Program-made: the position numbers and the translations under genes
Assembly (NCBI RefSeq): GCF_900105515.1
Contig: NZ_FNSY01000001.1
Span: 2,480,001 to 2,544,000 of the forward strand
Origin: Streptomyces sp. 2131.1
Lineage (GTDB): Bacteria; Actinomycetota; Actinomycetes; Streptomycetales; Streptomycetaceae
Reading direction: 5' to 3'
Length of the DNA: 64,000 nucleotides
The notes under the pieces: generated by a model
Told to the model about the DNA's origin: nothing
The model's input: the letters and a program-made list of their open reading frames with translations, nothing else
Database searches by the model: none
Part shown: one piece after another, positions 1 to 10,055 of the stretch
How the letters are laid out: every line of letters begins with the position of its first letter
Position numbering within the stretch: the stretch's first letter is position 1

Positions 1-421
1 TGAGACGCTGTCCGAAAAGCGCCTCCGTCAGATCGATTTCCACACTGCCGAACAGCGAGAAGGCGTTCGTACGGGCGCCCACCCGCCAACGGCCCCTGCG
101 CGTCGAGCTGCTGAAGATCGCCACGAGGTTCTCGGCGGGACCGGCGGCCTGTTCGGGGCCGTAGGCGTACGGCGCCCCGGTGGCCGCCCTGGGCTCGCCG
201 CCCGGCGCCGGCAGGTCCCGTACGAGCGGTTCGAGTTCGCCGACGGTCTTGGCGCGGTACACGGAGTCGATCCGCTCCGCGTGCTCGTCGGCGGTCAGCC
301 GGCCCTCGGCCAGCGCTTCCCGCAGGATGTCCGCGATCCGGTCTCGGTCCGCGTCGGAGGCGCGGATGACGTCGGTGTCCGCCGGTGCGGTCGGCTGCTG
401 GGGCTGCTTCTCGAGGTCCAC
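1..421 (-). CDS. DUF1707 domain protein (partial, runs off left edge)
   Basis: Reading the minus strand from a GTG at 421 gives at least 140 residues. Residues about 19-72 match the DUF1707 domain: IRASDADRDR, then LREALAEGRL, then LTADEHAERIDSVYRAKT. This domain sits at the N-terminus of many small actinobacterial proteins. After a Pro/Gly/Ala linker the chain continues with NLVAIFSSSTRRGRW and FSLFGSVEIDL, resembling the C-terminal beta-helical part of LiaF-like 'cell wall-active antibiotics response' proteins. The function is unknown; a role in envelope stress sensing is inferred from that resemblance. The C-terminus lies outside the window. The gene is divergent from the fumarase gene, with about 136 bp between starts. 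Confidence 0.8.
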   Translation of the reverse strand, partial: MDLEKQPQQPTAPADTDVIRASDADRDRIADILREALAEGRLTADEHAERIDSVYRAKTVGELEPLVRDLPAPGGEPRAATGAPYAYGPEQAAGPAENLVAIFSSSTRRGRWRVGARTNAFSLFGSVEIDLTEALFGQRL

Positions 422-557
422 CGCCCCAGCGTACCGAAACGCGATAGATCGCGACAGAGGCGGTGAGCCCTACCTCACAAGCCCGGCGCACGTGCCGCGT
501 CCTACCCTGGTGGGTGCGCTGTCCAAGGGTGGCCAGCCGCTGTCTGCCGAGTGAGGA

Positions 558-2234
<1,677 letters not shown>

Positions 2235-2541
2235 GTCCGGGCCGCGCGTCCTACGGCGGTTTCCAGCCAATCTCTCGCGTGCGCCGCGGCGGTCGTCCCG
2301 CCGCGCCGACCGGGTCCGGGGCCACCCGGAGGGGACCGGGCCGGGCCGCGGGCCCCCGTCCGGGCTCCGGCGCGGCCCGCGGCGCACCGCCGCTTTCGCG
2401 CACCGGGCCGTCCGCCGGACTTGCGGGGTGCCGATCGGATGCGGTGGGTTGTCCGGCGTTGCCGGAAAACTCCGCACCGCCGGGCGAACCAGTGCGGCCG
2501 CCCCACCCTCACCGTCCCCGTTCCGGAAAGGCGGACACCGC
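2235..2541. other. Intergenic region, no gene seen
   Basis: About 307 bp of very GC-rich DNA lies between the class I fumarase and the aminopeptidase. It contains GC-rich inverted repeats around 2280-2310 that may end fumarase transcription, but no T-tract. I found no convincing ORF with Streptomyces-like codon use. The open frame extending upstream of 2542 reads as low-complexity Pro/Ser/Arg and is not a plausible N-terminus. Confidence 0.5.
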
Positions 2542-3843
2542 ATGACGCCGGTCCCCCACCGCAGCCATGCCGACGACCTGCTCTCGTTCATCGCGGCGAG
2601 CCCTTCCCCGTACCACGCCGTGGCGAGCGCGGCCCAGCGGCTGGAGAAGGCGGGCTTCCGCGAACTGCGCGGAACCGACGACTGGACGGGCACCACGGGC
2701 GGCGGCTTCGTCGTCCGAGGGGGCGCGCTGATCGCCTGGTACGTTCCCGAGTCGCTGCCCGCCCACACGCCGTTCCGGATCATCGGCACGCACACCGACT
2801 CGCCGAACCTGCGGGTCAAGCCCACCCCGGACACCGCTTCGGCGGGGTGGCGGCAGGTCGCGGTGGAGATCTACGGCGGAGTGCCGCTGAACACCTGGCT
2901 CGACCGCGACCTGGGCATCTCCGGCCGGCTCGCGTTGCGCGGCCCCGGCGGCGGGACGGAGTCCCGGCTCGTGCAGATCGACGAGCCCCTGCTGCGGGTG
3001 CCGCAGCTGGCGATCCATCTGGACCGCTCCGTCAACGAAGGGCTGGCCCTGGACCGGCAGCGCCACATCGCCCCCGTGTGGTCGCTCGGCGCGACCGACG
3101 AGGGCGCGCTGCTGCGCCGGGTCGCGGCGGCGGCCGAGGCGGAGCCGGGCGAGGTGCTGGGCTGGGACCTGATGCTGCACGACGTGCAGCCCCCCGGATA
3201 TCTGGGCGCGGAGCGGGAGTTCCTGGTGTCCTCGCGGCTGGACAACCTGGTGTCGGTGCACGCCGGGGTGACCGCGCTGGTGGCCGCGGCGACGGCCGCC
3301 GAGCCGCCGGCGTACGTCCCGGTGCTGGCCGCCTTCGACCACGAGGAGGTCGGCAGCGGCTCGGACACGGGGGCGCAGAGCCCGATGCTGGAGCGGGTAC
3401 TGAGCCGTTCGGTGACGGCCCGGGGCGGCAGCGCGGAGGACTGGTCGCGGGCGCTGGCAGGCGCGTACTGCGTGTCCGCCGACATGGCGCACGCCGTGCA
3501 CCCCAACTACGCGGAGCGCCACGACCCGGGCCACCAGCCGCTGCCCAACTGCGGCCCGACGGTCAAGGTCAACGTCAACCAGCGGTACGCGACCGACTCG
3601 ACCGGGATCGCGGTGTTCGCCTCGGCCTGCGAGCGGGCGGGCGCTCCCTGGCAGCCGTTCGTCTCCAACAACGCGATGCCGTGCGGCACGTCGATCGGCC
3701 CGCTCACGGCGGCCCGCCTGGGCGTGCCGACCGTCGACGTGGGCGTTCCCGGGCTCTCGATGCACTCGGCCCGCGAGCTGTGCGGGGCGCAGGACCCGGG
3801 TCATCTGGCGGCGATCCTCACGGCGTTCGTGACGTCCGGTTGA
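2542..3843 (+). CDS. apeB: M18 family aminopeptidase
   Basis: A 433-residue cytoplasmic metallo-aminopeptidase of the M18 (aspartyl aminopeptidase / ApeB) family, which removes N-terminal residues from peptides using a dinuclear metal site. Metal-ligand motifs are visible: IGTHTDSPNL near residue 77, SSRLDNLVS near 233, AAFDHEEVGSGS near 270 with the catalytic Glu pair, and a C-terminal GVPGLSMHSARE. I chose the ATG at 2542 because it follows GGAAAGGCGG and because the family usually starts close to the DLLSFIAASPSPYH motif. The frame is open further upstream but reads as low-complexity sequence. The gene is convergent with the secreted hydrolase gene. Confidence 0.95.
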   Translation: MTPVPHRSHADDLLSFIAASPSPYHAVASAAQRLEKAGFRELRGTDDWTGTTGGGFVVRGGALIAWYVPESLPAHTPFRIIGTHTDSPNLRVKPTPDTASAGWRQVAVEIYGGVPLNTWLDRDLGISGRLALRGPGGGTESRLVQIDEPLLRVPQLAIHLDRSVNEGLALDRQRHIAPVWSLGATDEGALLRRVAAAAEAEPGEVLGWDLMLHDVQPPGYLGAEREFLVSSRLDNLVSVHAGVTALVAAATAAEPPAYVPVLAAFDHEEVGSGSDTGAQSPMLERVLSRSVTARGGSAEDWSRALAGAYCVSADMAHAVHPNYAERHDPGHQPLPNCGPTVKVNVNQRYATDSTGIAVFASACERAGAPWQPFVSNNAMPCGTSIGPLTAARLGVPTVDVGVPGLSMHSARELCGAQDPGHLAAILTAFVTSG

Positions 3844-3847
3844 GCGG

Positions 3848-3892
3848 CACGGGTACGGGGCGAGGCGACTGCGGCCCTTCCCCGTACCCGTG
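3848..3892. terminator. Bidirectional hairpin between convergent genes
   Basis: CACGGGTACGGGG (3848-3860) pairs perfectly with CCCCGTACCCGTG (3880-3892), giving a 13-bp stem between the convergent aminopeptidase and SGNH-hydrolase genes. There is no long T-tract, which is usual for Streptomyces terminators. Confidence 0.75.
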
Positions 3893-3903
3893 TCCGCGGC
3901 GGG

Positions 3904-5427
3904 TTACGCGAAGCGCTGCTTGGCGGTGCCGTCGCAGGGCTGGAGCCTCAGCGGGTCGTGGGCGCCCGCGAGGGTCGCGCACAGACCCGTCGACGCGGCG
4001 GGGCGCAGGGTGCCGGACTGGCGGACGAACCGCTGGTTGGCGGCGCCGGAGCAGTTGTAGAGGATCAGCGAGGCGCCGGCCTTGTAGTCGGCGCCGGGGA
4101 CGTCCAGGCAGCGGTCGTGGCTCAGTTCGGTGCGCAGGGTCTGCGTGCCGGAGTCGTACCACCAGCCCTGGTTGCGCCCGCCGTGGCACTCCCAGCCGGT
4201 GACCCCGGTGTTGTTGCGGGTGACGGAGGCGGGGACGTCCAGGCAGGTGGCCGTCGCCTCGCCGCGCAGCGGCTTGAAGGCGTCGTCCCAGGCGAGGGGC
4301 TGGAGGACGGGCTGCCCGGCGCTCGCCGGGTCGGCGCAGCTCGCCTCGCGCAGGCCGGAGTTGTAGATCTGGGTCAGGCAGGAGGCGAAGGCGCCGTGGC
4401 CGGCCGCGTTCGGGTGGAAGGACTGGCGCACCGAGTTGGAGTCCGGCGGGAAGTGCGACAGGTCGATGTAGAGGCCGCGCGCCCAGGCGGACTCGCTGCA
4501 CACCTCGTGGCCGTGGAAGAGCCGGGAGTTGTCCAGGTAGACGGCCCCGGTGTCGGCCGCCGCCCTGCGCATGCCGCGTTCGAAGGCGGGAACGGCGGCG
4601 TTGCGGCCCCAGGCGGCGTCGGAGTCGTACCCGGCGCAGCCGCCGGGAAGCTTGCCGGGGAACTTCGGGTTGTCGTAGAAGTCCGGGCCGATGGGGCTCG
4701 GGTAGCCCATGACGACGAGCTTGTAGTCGCCGTCCGCGTAGCCGGCGCCGGTCATCACGGTCCGCAGATCGCGCACGGTCTTCTCGACCTTGGGGACGAG
4801 CCCGTCCACGCGGGCCTGCCAGCCGCCCTCGTACTTCGACTGGCACGCCCCCTGGATGAGGACCCAGCGCTCGACGCAGTCCGTCATGACGGGCCCGAAC
4901 TGGAGGTCGTCGTTGGCGCCCGCGACCAGCACGATCATCTTGATGCGGGTGTTGCGCGCCTTGATCGCCAGGTTGTCGCTCTGCACCAGTTCGTCGGCGT
5001 ACTGCTTGGAGCCGCCGATGACGATGTTTCCGGTGTACGCGCCGGAGCACGAGACGTTGTACGTGACGTCGGCCGCGATCCCCGTGCGGTGGATGGCGGA
5101 GTCGGGCGAGCGGTGGCACCAGTTGTCGGGGCCGTTGGTGCCGGCCTCGTACGTGCCGACGCCCTCGCCGGAGATCTCGCTGTCGCCGAGCGAGATGAGG
5201 CCCGTCTTGCGCTGGGCCGGCGGGCGCTCGGCCGGGTCGCCGTACAGCCGGGTGGCCTCGGCGGCGCGGATGGCCTCCAGTTCGGGTGACAGGGGGGTTG
5301 ATGCGGTACTGCTGGTACCGGACGCGGCGGCGGCCGTACCCGTCGCCGCGGTCATCCCGCCGAACGCCGCCGCGATGGCCGCGGCGGCCGCGACGGTACA
5401 GCGGATTCTGTGCCTGGTGCGCCTCAT
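3904..5427 (-). CDS. Secreted SGNH/GDSL hydrolase with ricin-type trefoil lectin domain
   Basis: A 507-residue exported esterase/lipase-type hydrolase. The N-terminus (MRRTRHRIRC then a long Ala-rich stretch ending in AAAA) is a clear signal peptide. The catalytic domain has block I ISLGDSEISGEG (nucleophile Ser), block III GANDD and the C-terminal block V SFHPNAAGH supplying the catalytic His. The last ~130 residues form a beta-trefoil lectin domain with repeated CLDVPG, LILYNCSGAANQRF and QPCDGTAKQRF motifs, which should bind carbohydrate and anchor the enzyme to a polysaccharide. The substrate is unknown. It is transcribed divergently from fumC, with about 114 bp between starts. Confidence 0.92.
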   Translation of the reverse strand: MRRTRHRIRCTVAAAAAIAAAFGGMTAATGTAAAASGTSSTASTPLSPELEAIRAAEATRLYGDPAERPPAQRKTGLISLGDSEISGEGVGTYEAGTNGPDNWCHRSPDSAIHRTGIAADVTYNVSCSGAYTGNIVIGGSKQYADELVQSDNLAIKARNTRIKMIVLVAGANDDLQFGPVMTDCVERWVLIQGACQSKYEGGWQARVDGLVPKVEKTVRDLRTVMTGAGYADGDYKLVVMGYPSPIGPDFYDNPKFPGKLPGGCAGYDSDAAWGRNAAVPAFERGMRRAAADTGAVYLDNSRLFHGHEVCSESAWARGLYIDLSHFPPDSNSVRQSFHPNAAGHGAFASCLTQIYNSGLREASCADPASAGQPVLQPLAWDDAFKPLRGEATATCLDVPASVTRNNTGVTGWECHGGRNQGWWYDSGTQTLRTELSHDRCLDVPGADYKAGASLILYNCSGAANQRFVRQSGTLRPAASTGLCATLAGAHDPLRLQPCDGTAKQRFA

Positions 5428-5541
5428 TGCGCCTCCCCGGGTTGTGGTTACCCCCGGTATTTACTGGTCGGTAGGCATCTTGGGAATACATGGAACAAGA
5501 CAAGTGCTCATCTTTTTGGGTGACTTCAGAGAGGTTGAACG

Positions 5542-6945
5542 ATGACGGATCAGGGAACGGGCGAGGGCTACCGCGTCGAGCACGACTCGATGGGCGAGGT
5601 CAGGGTCCCCGCGGACGCGAAGTGGCGGGCCCAGACGCAGCGGGCCGTGGAGAACTTCCCGATCTCCGGCCAGCGCCTGGAGCGGGCCCACATCGAGGCC
5701 CTGGCCCGCATCAAGGCCGCCGCCGCCAAGGTCAACGCCGAGCTGAAGGTGCTCGACCCGGACATCGCGCGGGCGGTCCGGGAGGCGGCCGACGAGGTCG
5801 CCGAGGGGCGCTGGGACGCGCACTTCCCGGTCGACGTCTTCCAGACGGGCTCGGGTACCTCCTCGAACATGAACACCAACGAGGTCGTCGCCACCCTCGC
5901 CACCGAGCGCCTCGGCCGCGAGGTCCACCCCAACGACCACGTCAACGCCTCGCAGTCCTCCAACGACGTCTTCCCCTCCTCCATCCACATCGCCGCGACC
6001 GCCGCGGTCACGGCCGACCTGATCCCCGCCCTGGACCACCTCGCCGCCGCCCTGGAGCGCAAGGCGGCCGAGTTCGCGACGGTCGTGAAGTCCGGGCGCA
6101 CCCACCTCATGGACGCCACGCCCGTCACCCTCGGCCAGGAGTTCGGGGGGTACGCCGCCCAGATCCGCCACGGCGTCGAGCGGCTGCGCGCCTCGCTCCC
6201 CCGCCTCGCCGAACTCCCCCTCGGCGGCACGGCCGTGGGCACCGGCATCAACACCCCGCCCGGCTTCTCCGCCGCCGTCATCGCGGAGGTGGCCCGCGTC
6301 ACCGGGCTGCCGCTCACCGAGGCCCGGGACCACTTCGAGGCGCAGGGCGCGCGGGACGGCCTGGTGGAGACCTCGGGCCAGCTGCGCACCATCGGGGTCT
6401 CGCTCACCAAGATCTGCAACGACCTGCGCTGGATGGCGTCCGGCCCGCGCACCGGCCTCGCAGAGATCTCCCTGCCCGACCTCCAGCCCGGCTCCTCGAT
6501 CATGCCGGGCAAGGTCAACCCGGTCATCCCCGAGGCGGTGCTCATGGTCGCCGCGCAGGTGACGGGGAACGACGCCACGGTCGCCGCGGCGGGCGCCGCC
6601 GGGAACTTCGAGCTGAACGTGATGCTCCCGGTCATCGCGAAGAACCTGCTGGAGTCCGTACGGCTGCTGGCCAACGCCTCCCGGCTGCTCGCGGACCGCA
6701 CGGTCGACGGGATCACCGCCCACGCCGAGCGGGCCAGGGAGTACGCCGAGTCCTCGCCGTCCGTCGTCACCCCGCTGAACAAGTACATCGGCTACGAGGA
6801 GGCGGCCAAGGTCGCCAAGAAGTCGCTCGCGGAACGCCGGACGATCCGTGAAGTGGTCCTCGAATCGGGCTACGTGGAGCGCGGAGACCTGACCGAGGAG
6901 CAGCTCGACGAGGCCCTGGACGTGCTTCGCATGACCCACCCGTGA
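5542..6945 (+). CDS. fumC: Class II fumarate hydratase
   Basis: A 467-residue iron-independent fumarase of the aspartase/fumarase superfamily, interconverting fumarate and malate. It shows the three superfamily regions: [13 protein letters not shown] and [12 protein letters not shown] in the first half, [18 protein letters not shown] in the middle, and the signature [15 protein letters not shown], whose loop holds the catalytic serine. The ATG at 5542 is preceded by GAGAGG. The length is normal for the family. Together with the class I enzyme at 558-2234 it gives the cell a redundant fumarase pair; FumC is normally the enzyme that keeps working under iron limitation or oxidative stress. Confidence 0.96.
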   Translation: MTDQGTGEGYRVEHDSMGEVRVPADAKWRAQTQRAVENFPISGQRLERAHIEALARIKAAAAKVNAELKVLDPDIARAVREAADEVAEGRWDAHFPVDVFQTGSGTSSNMNTNEVVATLATERLGREVHPNDHVNASQSSNDVFPSSIHIAATAAVTADLIPALDHLAAALERKAAEFATVVKSGRTHLMDATPVTLGQEFGGYAAQIRHGVERLRASLPRLAELPLGGTAVGTGINTPPGFSAAVIAEVARVTGLPLTEARDHFEAQGARDGLVETSGQLRTIGVSLTKICNDLRWMASGPRTGLAEISLPDLQPGSSIMPGKVNPVIPEAVLMVAAQVTGNDATVAAAGAAGNFELNVMLPVIAKNLLESVRLLANASRLLADRTVDGITAHAERAREYAESSPSVVTPLNKYIGYEEAAKVAKKSLAERRTIREVVLESGYVERGDLTEEQLDEALDVLRMTHP

Positions 6946-6989
6946 CGGGCGCCACCGCGCGGGGGCGGCGCGCTCCGTAGGATCTCTCC

Positions 6990-7697
6990 ATGACAGGTAC
7001 CGGAGGGACCGAGCGCTGGGCGCCGGGTGACCAGATCCTGTGGCGCTACCGCGGCAACGGCCCCCGACGGCCGGATTCCGCCGCTCACGCGTTCCACATC
7101 TGCCGTCCGGTCACGGTCGTGCAGGACACCGACGAGCTGCTCGCGGTGTGGGTGGCGCCCGGCACCGAGTGCGTCAAGCCGGTGCTGGCCGACGGCACCG
7201 ACGTACACGCCGAGCCGCTCGCCACCCGGTACACCGCCCCGCGCACGACGGCCCGTTCGCCCTGGCTGGGCAACGGGGTGCTGAAGCTGGCCAGACCCGG
7301 CGAACCCTGGTCGGTGTGGCTGTTCTGGGAGCGCGGCTGGCAGTTCCGCAGCTGGTACGTGAACCTGGAGGAACCGCGCACCCGGTGGGCCGGCGGCATC
7401 GACTCCGAGGACCACTTTCTCGACATCTCCGTCTACCCGGACCGCAGCTGGCTCTGGCGCGACGAGGACGAGTTCGAGCAGGCCCAGCGGGTGGGCCTGA
7501 TCACACCGGACGCGGCGCGCCGGGTGCGGGCGGCGGGCCGCGCGGCGGTCGGGCTGATCCGTGACTGGGGGACGCCGTTCCGGGACGGCTGGGAGGACTG
7601 GCGGCCCGACCCGGCGTGGCGGGTGCCCGAACTGCCGGACGACTGGGACCGCCGGCCGGACGGTTCGGATCGTACGGCTTCCGCCATGCCGTCGTGA
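6990..7697 (+). CDS. DUF402 domain protein
   Basis: A 235-residue cytoplasmic protein beginning 44 bp after fumC. The central region matches DUF402: WSVWLFWERGWQFRSWYVN, then DHFLDISVYPDRSWLWRDEDE. The acidic and aromatic residues here are those that bind metal and phosphate in characterised DUF402 proteins, such as the S. aureus nucleoside tri/diphosphatase. A phosphatase or nucleotide-hydrolase role is therefore possible but inferred. The C-terminal ~45 residues are hydrophilic and probably disordered. The ATG start lies a few bases after GGATCTCTCC, with no strong ribosome binding site. Confidence 0.85.
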   Translation: MTGTGGTERWAPGDQILWRYRGNGPRRPDSAAHAFHICRPVTVVQDTDELLAVWVAPGTECVKPVLADGTDVHAEPLATRYTAPRTTARSPWLGNGVLKLARPGEPWSVWLFWERGWQFRSWYVNLEEPRTRWAGGIDSEDHFLDISVYPDRSWLWRDEDEFEQAQRVGLITPDAARRVRAAGRAAVGLIRDWGTPFRDGWEDWRPDPAWRVPELPDDWDRRPDGSDRTASAMPS

Positions 7698-8073
7698 GAC
7701 CCTTGATGCACCCCAGGGGGGCAACCGTAGGATCGTCCCGACGAGAGCGGCTCGGCCCCAACCGGCAGGCGGGGTGCAGGGCCTGACCGTAAGTCACCGG
7801 CTCGTCGCACAAACCGCAGCCTCATCGACCGCACAGGCGTCACGAGTCGCCCGCATCGCATGAGCCACTACGAGGGGGTGGAGACGTGTCCGCTGTCCGC
7901 TGCCGTCCCCTCGGAAACGTTGTCACCGACACCCTGACCCAACATCGCGTTTCGGCCCCGTGTGGCGGGGAAGGCGATGTCAGCCGTTGTTATTGCCGCT
8001 CCTGCCGGGGCACAGTAGCGCCCCTCATGGTGATTGCCTCATACAACCGGCCCGGACGGACGGAATCCCACGC
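7698..8073. other. Long leader before the SpoIIE-type regulator, with a doubtful small ORF
   Basis: This 376-bp stretch precedes the phosphatase gene. A frame from GTG 7886 to TGA 8077 (63 codons) follows a GGAG and overlaps the next GTG start by four bases (GTGA), as coupled genes do. Its third-position GC is only about 70 percent by my count, well below the neighbours, so it is not convincingly coding. It contains a CYCRSC motif. I see no clear promoter or terminator. Confidence 0.4.
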
Positions 8074-9963
8074 GTGACGGAGCATCCCACCTCCCACGAA
8101 GGCCGGCAGCCTCTCGCCGCCCGGCCGCAGGAACGCACCCGGCCGCGGCAGCGGGACGCCGCCGTGGCGGCCGCCGCTGCCGCCACGACGATCCCGGCCC
8201 CCGCCAAGGGCTCCGCCCCGGCGGCCCCCGACCCACAGGCGGCGACGCGGCGCGAGGGCGACCGGCTGCGCTTCGTGGGCGCCGCGACCCGGCGGATCGC
8301 CCGGGGCATAGACCTGGACGAGATCGTGCTGGGGCTGTGCCGCGCCAGCGTGCCGACGTTCTCCGACGCCATACTCGTCTACCTCCGCGACCCGCTGCCC
8401 GTCGGCGACGAGCGGCCGGTCAACCCCTTCGTGCTGCGGCTGCGCCGCTCGGACCGGCTGCGGCTGACCGACGAGGAGACCGAGAGCCTGTCGGAGACGG
8501 AGCGGCTGAGGCTGCCCGCCGTCGACCCGCAGGCCGATCTGATGCCCGCGGCCGAGCTGTGCGAGGTGCAGGCCGGGAGCGCGCTGGCCGAGGTGCTGCG
8601 CGGGGTGCGGCCGGTCTTCGGCGACTCCGCGGCGGCCCGCGTCGCGCTGCCCGAACTGCTCGGCGCGGACCGCACGGTGCCGTCCGGGCACCGGGTGATC
8701 CTGGCCCCGCTGCGCGGCCGGCGGCGGGTCATCGGGGCGGCGGTCTTCCTGCGCGGCGCCGAGCGCCCCGCGTTCGAGGCCAACGACCTCCTGGTGGCCG
8801 CCCAGCTGGCGACGCACACCGCCCTCGGCATCGACAAGGCCGTGCTCTACGGGCGCGAGGCGTACATCGCGGACGAGCTCCAGCGCACCATGCTGCCCGA
8901 CTCGCTTCCCCAGCCGACCGGCGTGAAACTCGCCTCGCGCTACCTCCCGGCCGCCGAGACGGCACGGGTCGGCGGCGACTGGTACGACGCGATCCCGCTG
9001 CCCGGCAGCCGGGTCGCCCTGGTCGTCGGTGACGTCATGGGCCACTCCATGACCTCCGCCGCGATCATGGGCCAGCTCCGCACCACCGCGCAGACCCTGG
9101 CCGGGCTCGACCTTCCGCCGCAGGAGGTCCTGCACCACCTCGACGAGCAGGCCCAGCGGCTCGGCAGCGACCGCATGGCCACCTGCCTCTACGCGGTGTA
9201 CGACCCGGTCGCGCACCGCATCACCGTCGCCAACGCCGGCCACCCGCCGCCCGTCCTGCTCCACCTGGGCGGCCGCGCCGAGGTGCTGCGGGTGCCCCCG
9301 GGCGCGCCGATCGGCGTCGGAGGCGTGGACTTCGAGGCCGTCGAGCTGGACGCGCCCGCCGGAGCGACGCTGCTGCTGTACACCGACGGCCTGGTCGAGT
9401 CCCGGCTGCGGGACGTCTGGACGGGCATCGAGCAGCTGCGGGAGCGGCTGGCCACGACCGCCCGGCTGACCGGCCCGGACCACTCGCCGCCGCTGGAGGC
9501 CCTCTGCGACGACGTGCTGGACATGCTCGGCCCGGGTGACCGCGACGACGACATCGCGCTGCTGGCCGCCCGCTTCGACGGGATCGCGCCGAGCGACGTC
9601 GCGTACTGGTTCCTGGAGCCGGACGAGTCCGCCCCCGGCCGGGCCCGCCGGCTGGCCCGCAGGGCGCTCGGCCGCTGGGGCCTGGACGACCTGTCGGACT
9701 CGGTGGAGCTCCTGATCAGCGAGGTGGTCACCAACGCCGTGCGGTACGCGGAACGCCCGGTGACCCTGCGCCTGCTGCGCACCGACACCCTGCGCTGCGA
9801 GGTCGGCGACGACTCCCCGCAGCTGCCCCGGCAGCGCCGCGCCAAGGACATGGACGAGAACGGCCGCGGCCTGTTCCTGGTCAACCGGCTGGCCCGGCGG
9901 TGGGGGGCGACCCGGCTGTCGACCGGCAAGGTGGTGTGGTTCGAGATGCCGGTGCGCGGGTAG
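8074..9963 (+). CDS. GAF - SpoIIE phosphatase - HATPase (anti-sigma-type) regulator
   Basis: A 629-residue signalling protein. After a disordered Pro/Ala-rich N-terminus, residues about 65-275 look like a GAF-type sensor. Residues about 285-495 are a PPM/SpoIIE phosphatase with RVGGDWYDAIPL, VVGDVMGHSM, ANAGHPPPV, LLYTDGLVESR and DDDIALLA, which carry the metal-binding aspartates. Residues about 525-629 are an RsbW-like HATPase_c kinase domain with SEVVTNAVRYA and GRGLFLVNRLA. Such fusions control anti-anti-sigma partner phosphorylation, so this protein probably regulates a sigma-B-like factor. The GTG at 8074 was chosen over the open upstream frame, which reads as non-coding. The partner genes are not in the window. 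Confidence 0.92.
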   Translation: MTEHPTSHEGRQPLAARPQERTRPRQRDAAVAAAAAATTIPAPAKGSAPAAPDPQAATRREGDRLRFVGAATRRIARGIDLDEIVLGLCRASVPTFSDAILVYLRDPLPVGDERPVNPFVLRLRRSDRLRLTDEETESLSETERLRLPAVDPQADLMPAAELCEVQAGSALAEVLRGVRPVFGDSAAARVALPELLGADRTVPSGHRVILAPLRGRRRVIGAAVFLRGAERPAFEANDLLVAAQLATHTALGIDKAVLYGREAYIADELQRTMLPDSLPQPTGVKLASRYLPAAETARVGGDWYDAIPLPGSRVALVVGDVMGHSMTSAAIMGQLRTTAQTLAGLDLPPQEVLHHLDEQAQRLGSDRMATCLYAVYDPVAHRITVANAGHPPPVLLHLGGRAEVLRVPPGAPIGVGGVDFEAVELDAPAGATLLLYTDGLVESRLRDVWTGIEQLRERLATTARLTGPDHSPPLEALCDDVLDMLGPGDRDDDIALLAARFDGIAPSDVAYWFLEPDESAPGRARRLARRALGRWGLDDLSDSVELLISEVVTNAVRYAERPVTLRLLRTDTLRCEVGDDSPQLPRQRRAKDMDENGRGLFLVNRLARRWGATRLSTGKVVWFEMPVRG

Positions 9964-9986
9964 CGCCGCGCGCGGGACACACGCGA

Positions 9987-10025
9987 ACGGGCGGTGTACG
10001 AGGAGGCTCCTCGTACACCGCCCGT
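9987..10025. terminator. Bidirectional terminator
   Basis: A near-perfect palindrome: ACGGGCGGTGTACGAGGAG (9987-10005) pairs with CTCCTCGTACACCGCCCGT (10007-10025), a potential 19-bp stem with almost no loop. It lies between the convergent regulator and penicillin-binding protein genes. Confidence 0.85.
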
Positions 10026-10055
10026 CGTCGCTGTCAGGCGCGGCGGATCAGCGCG

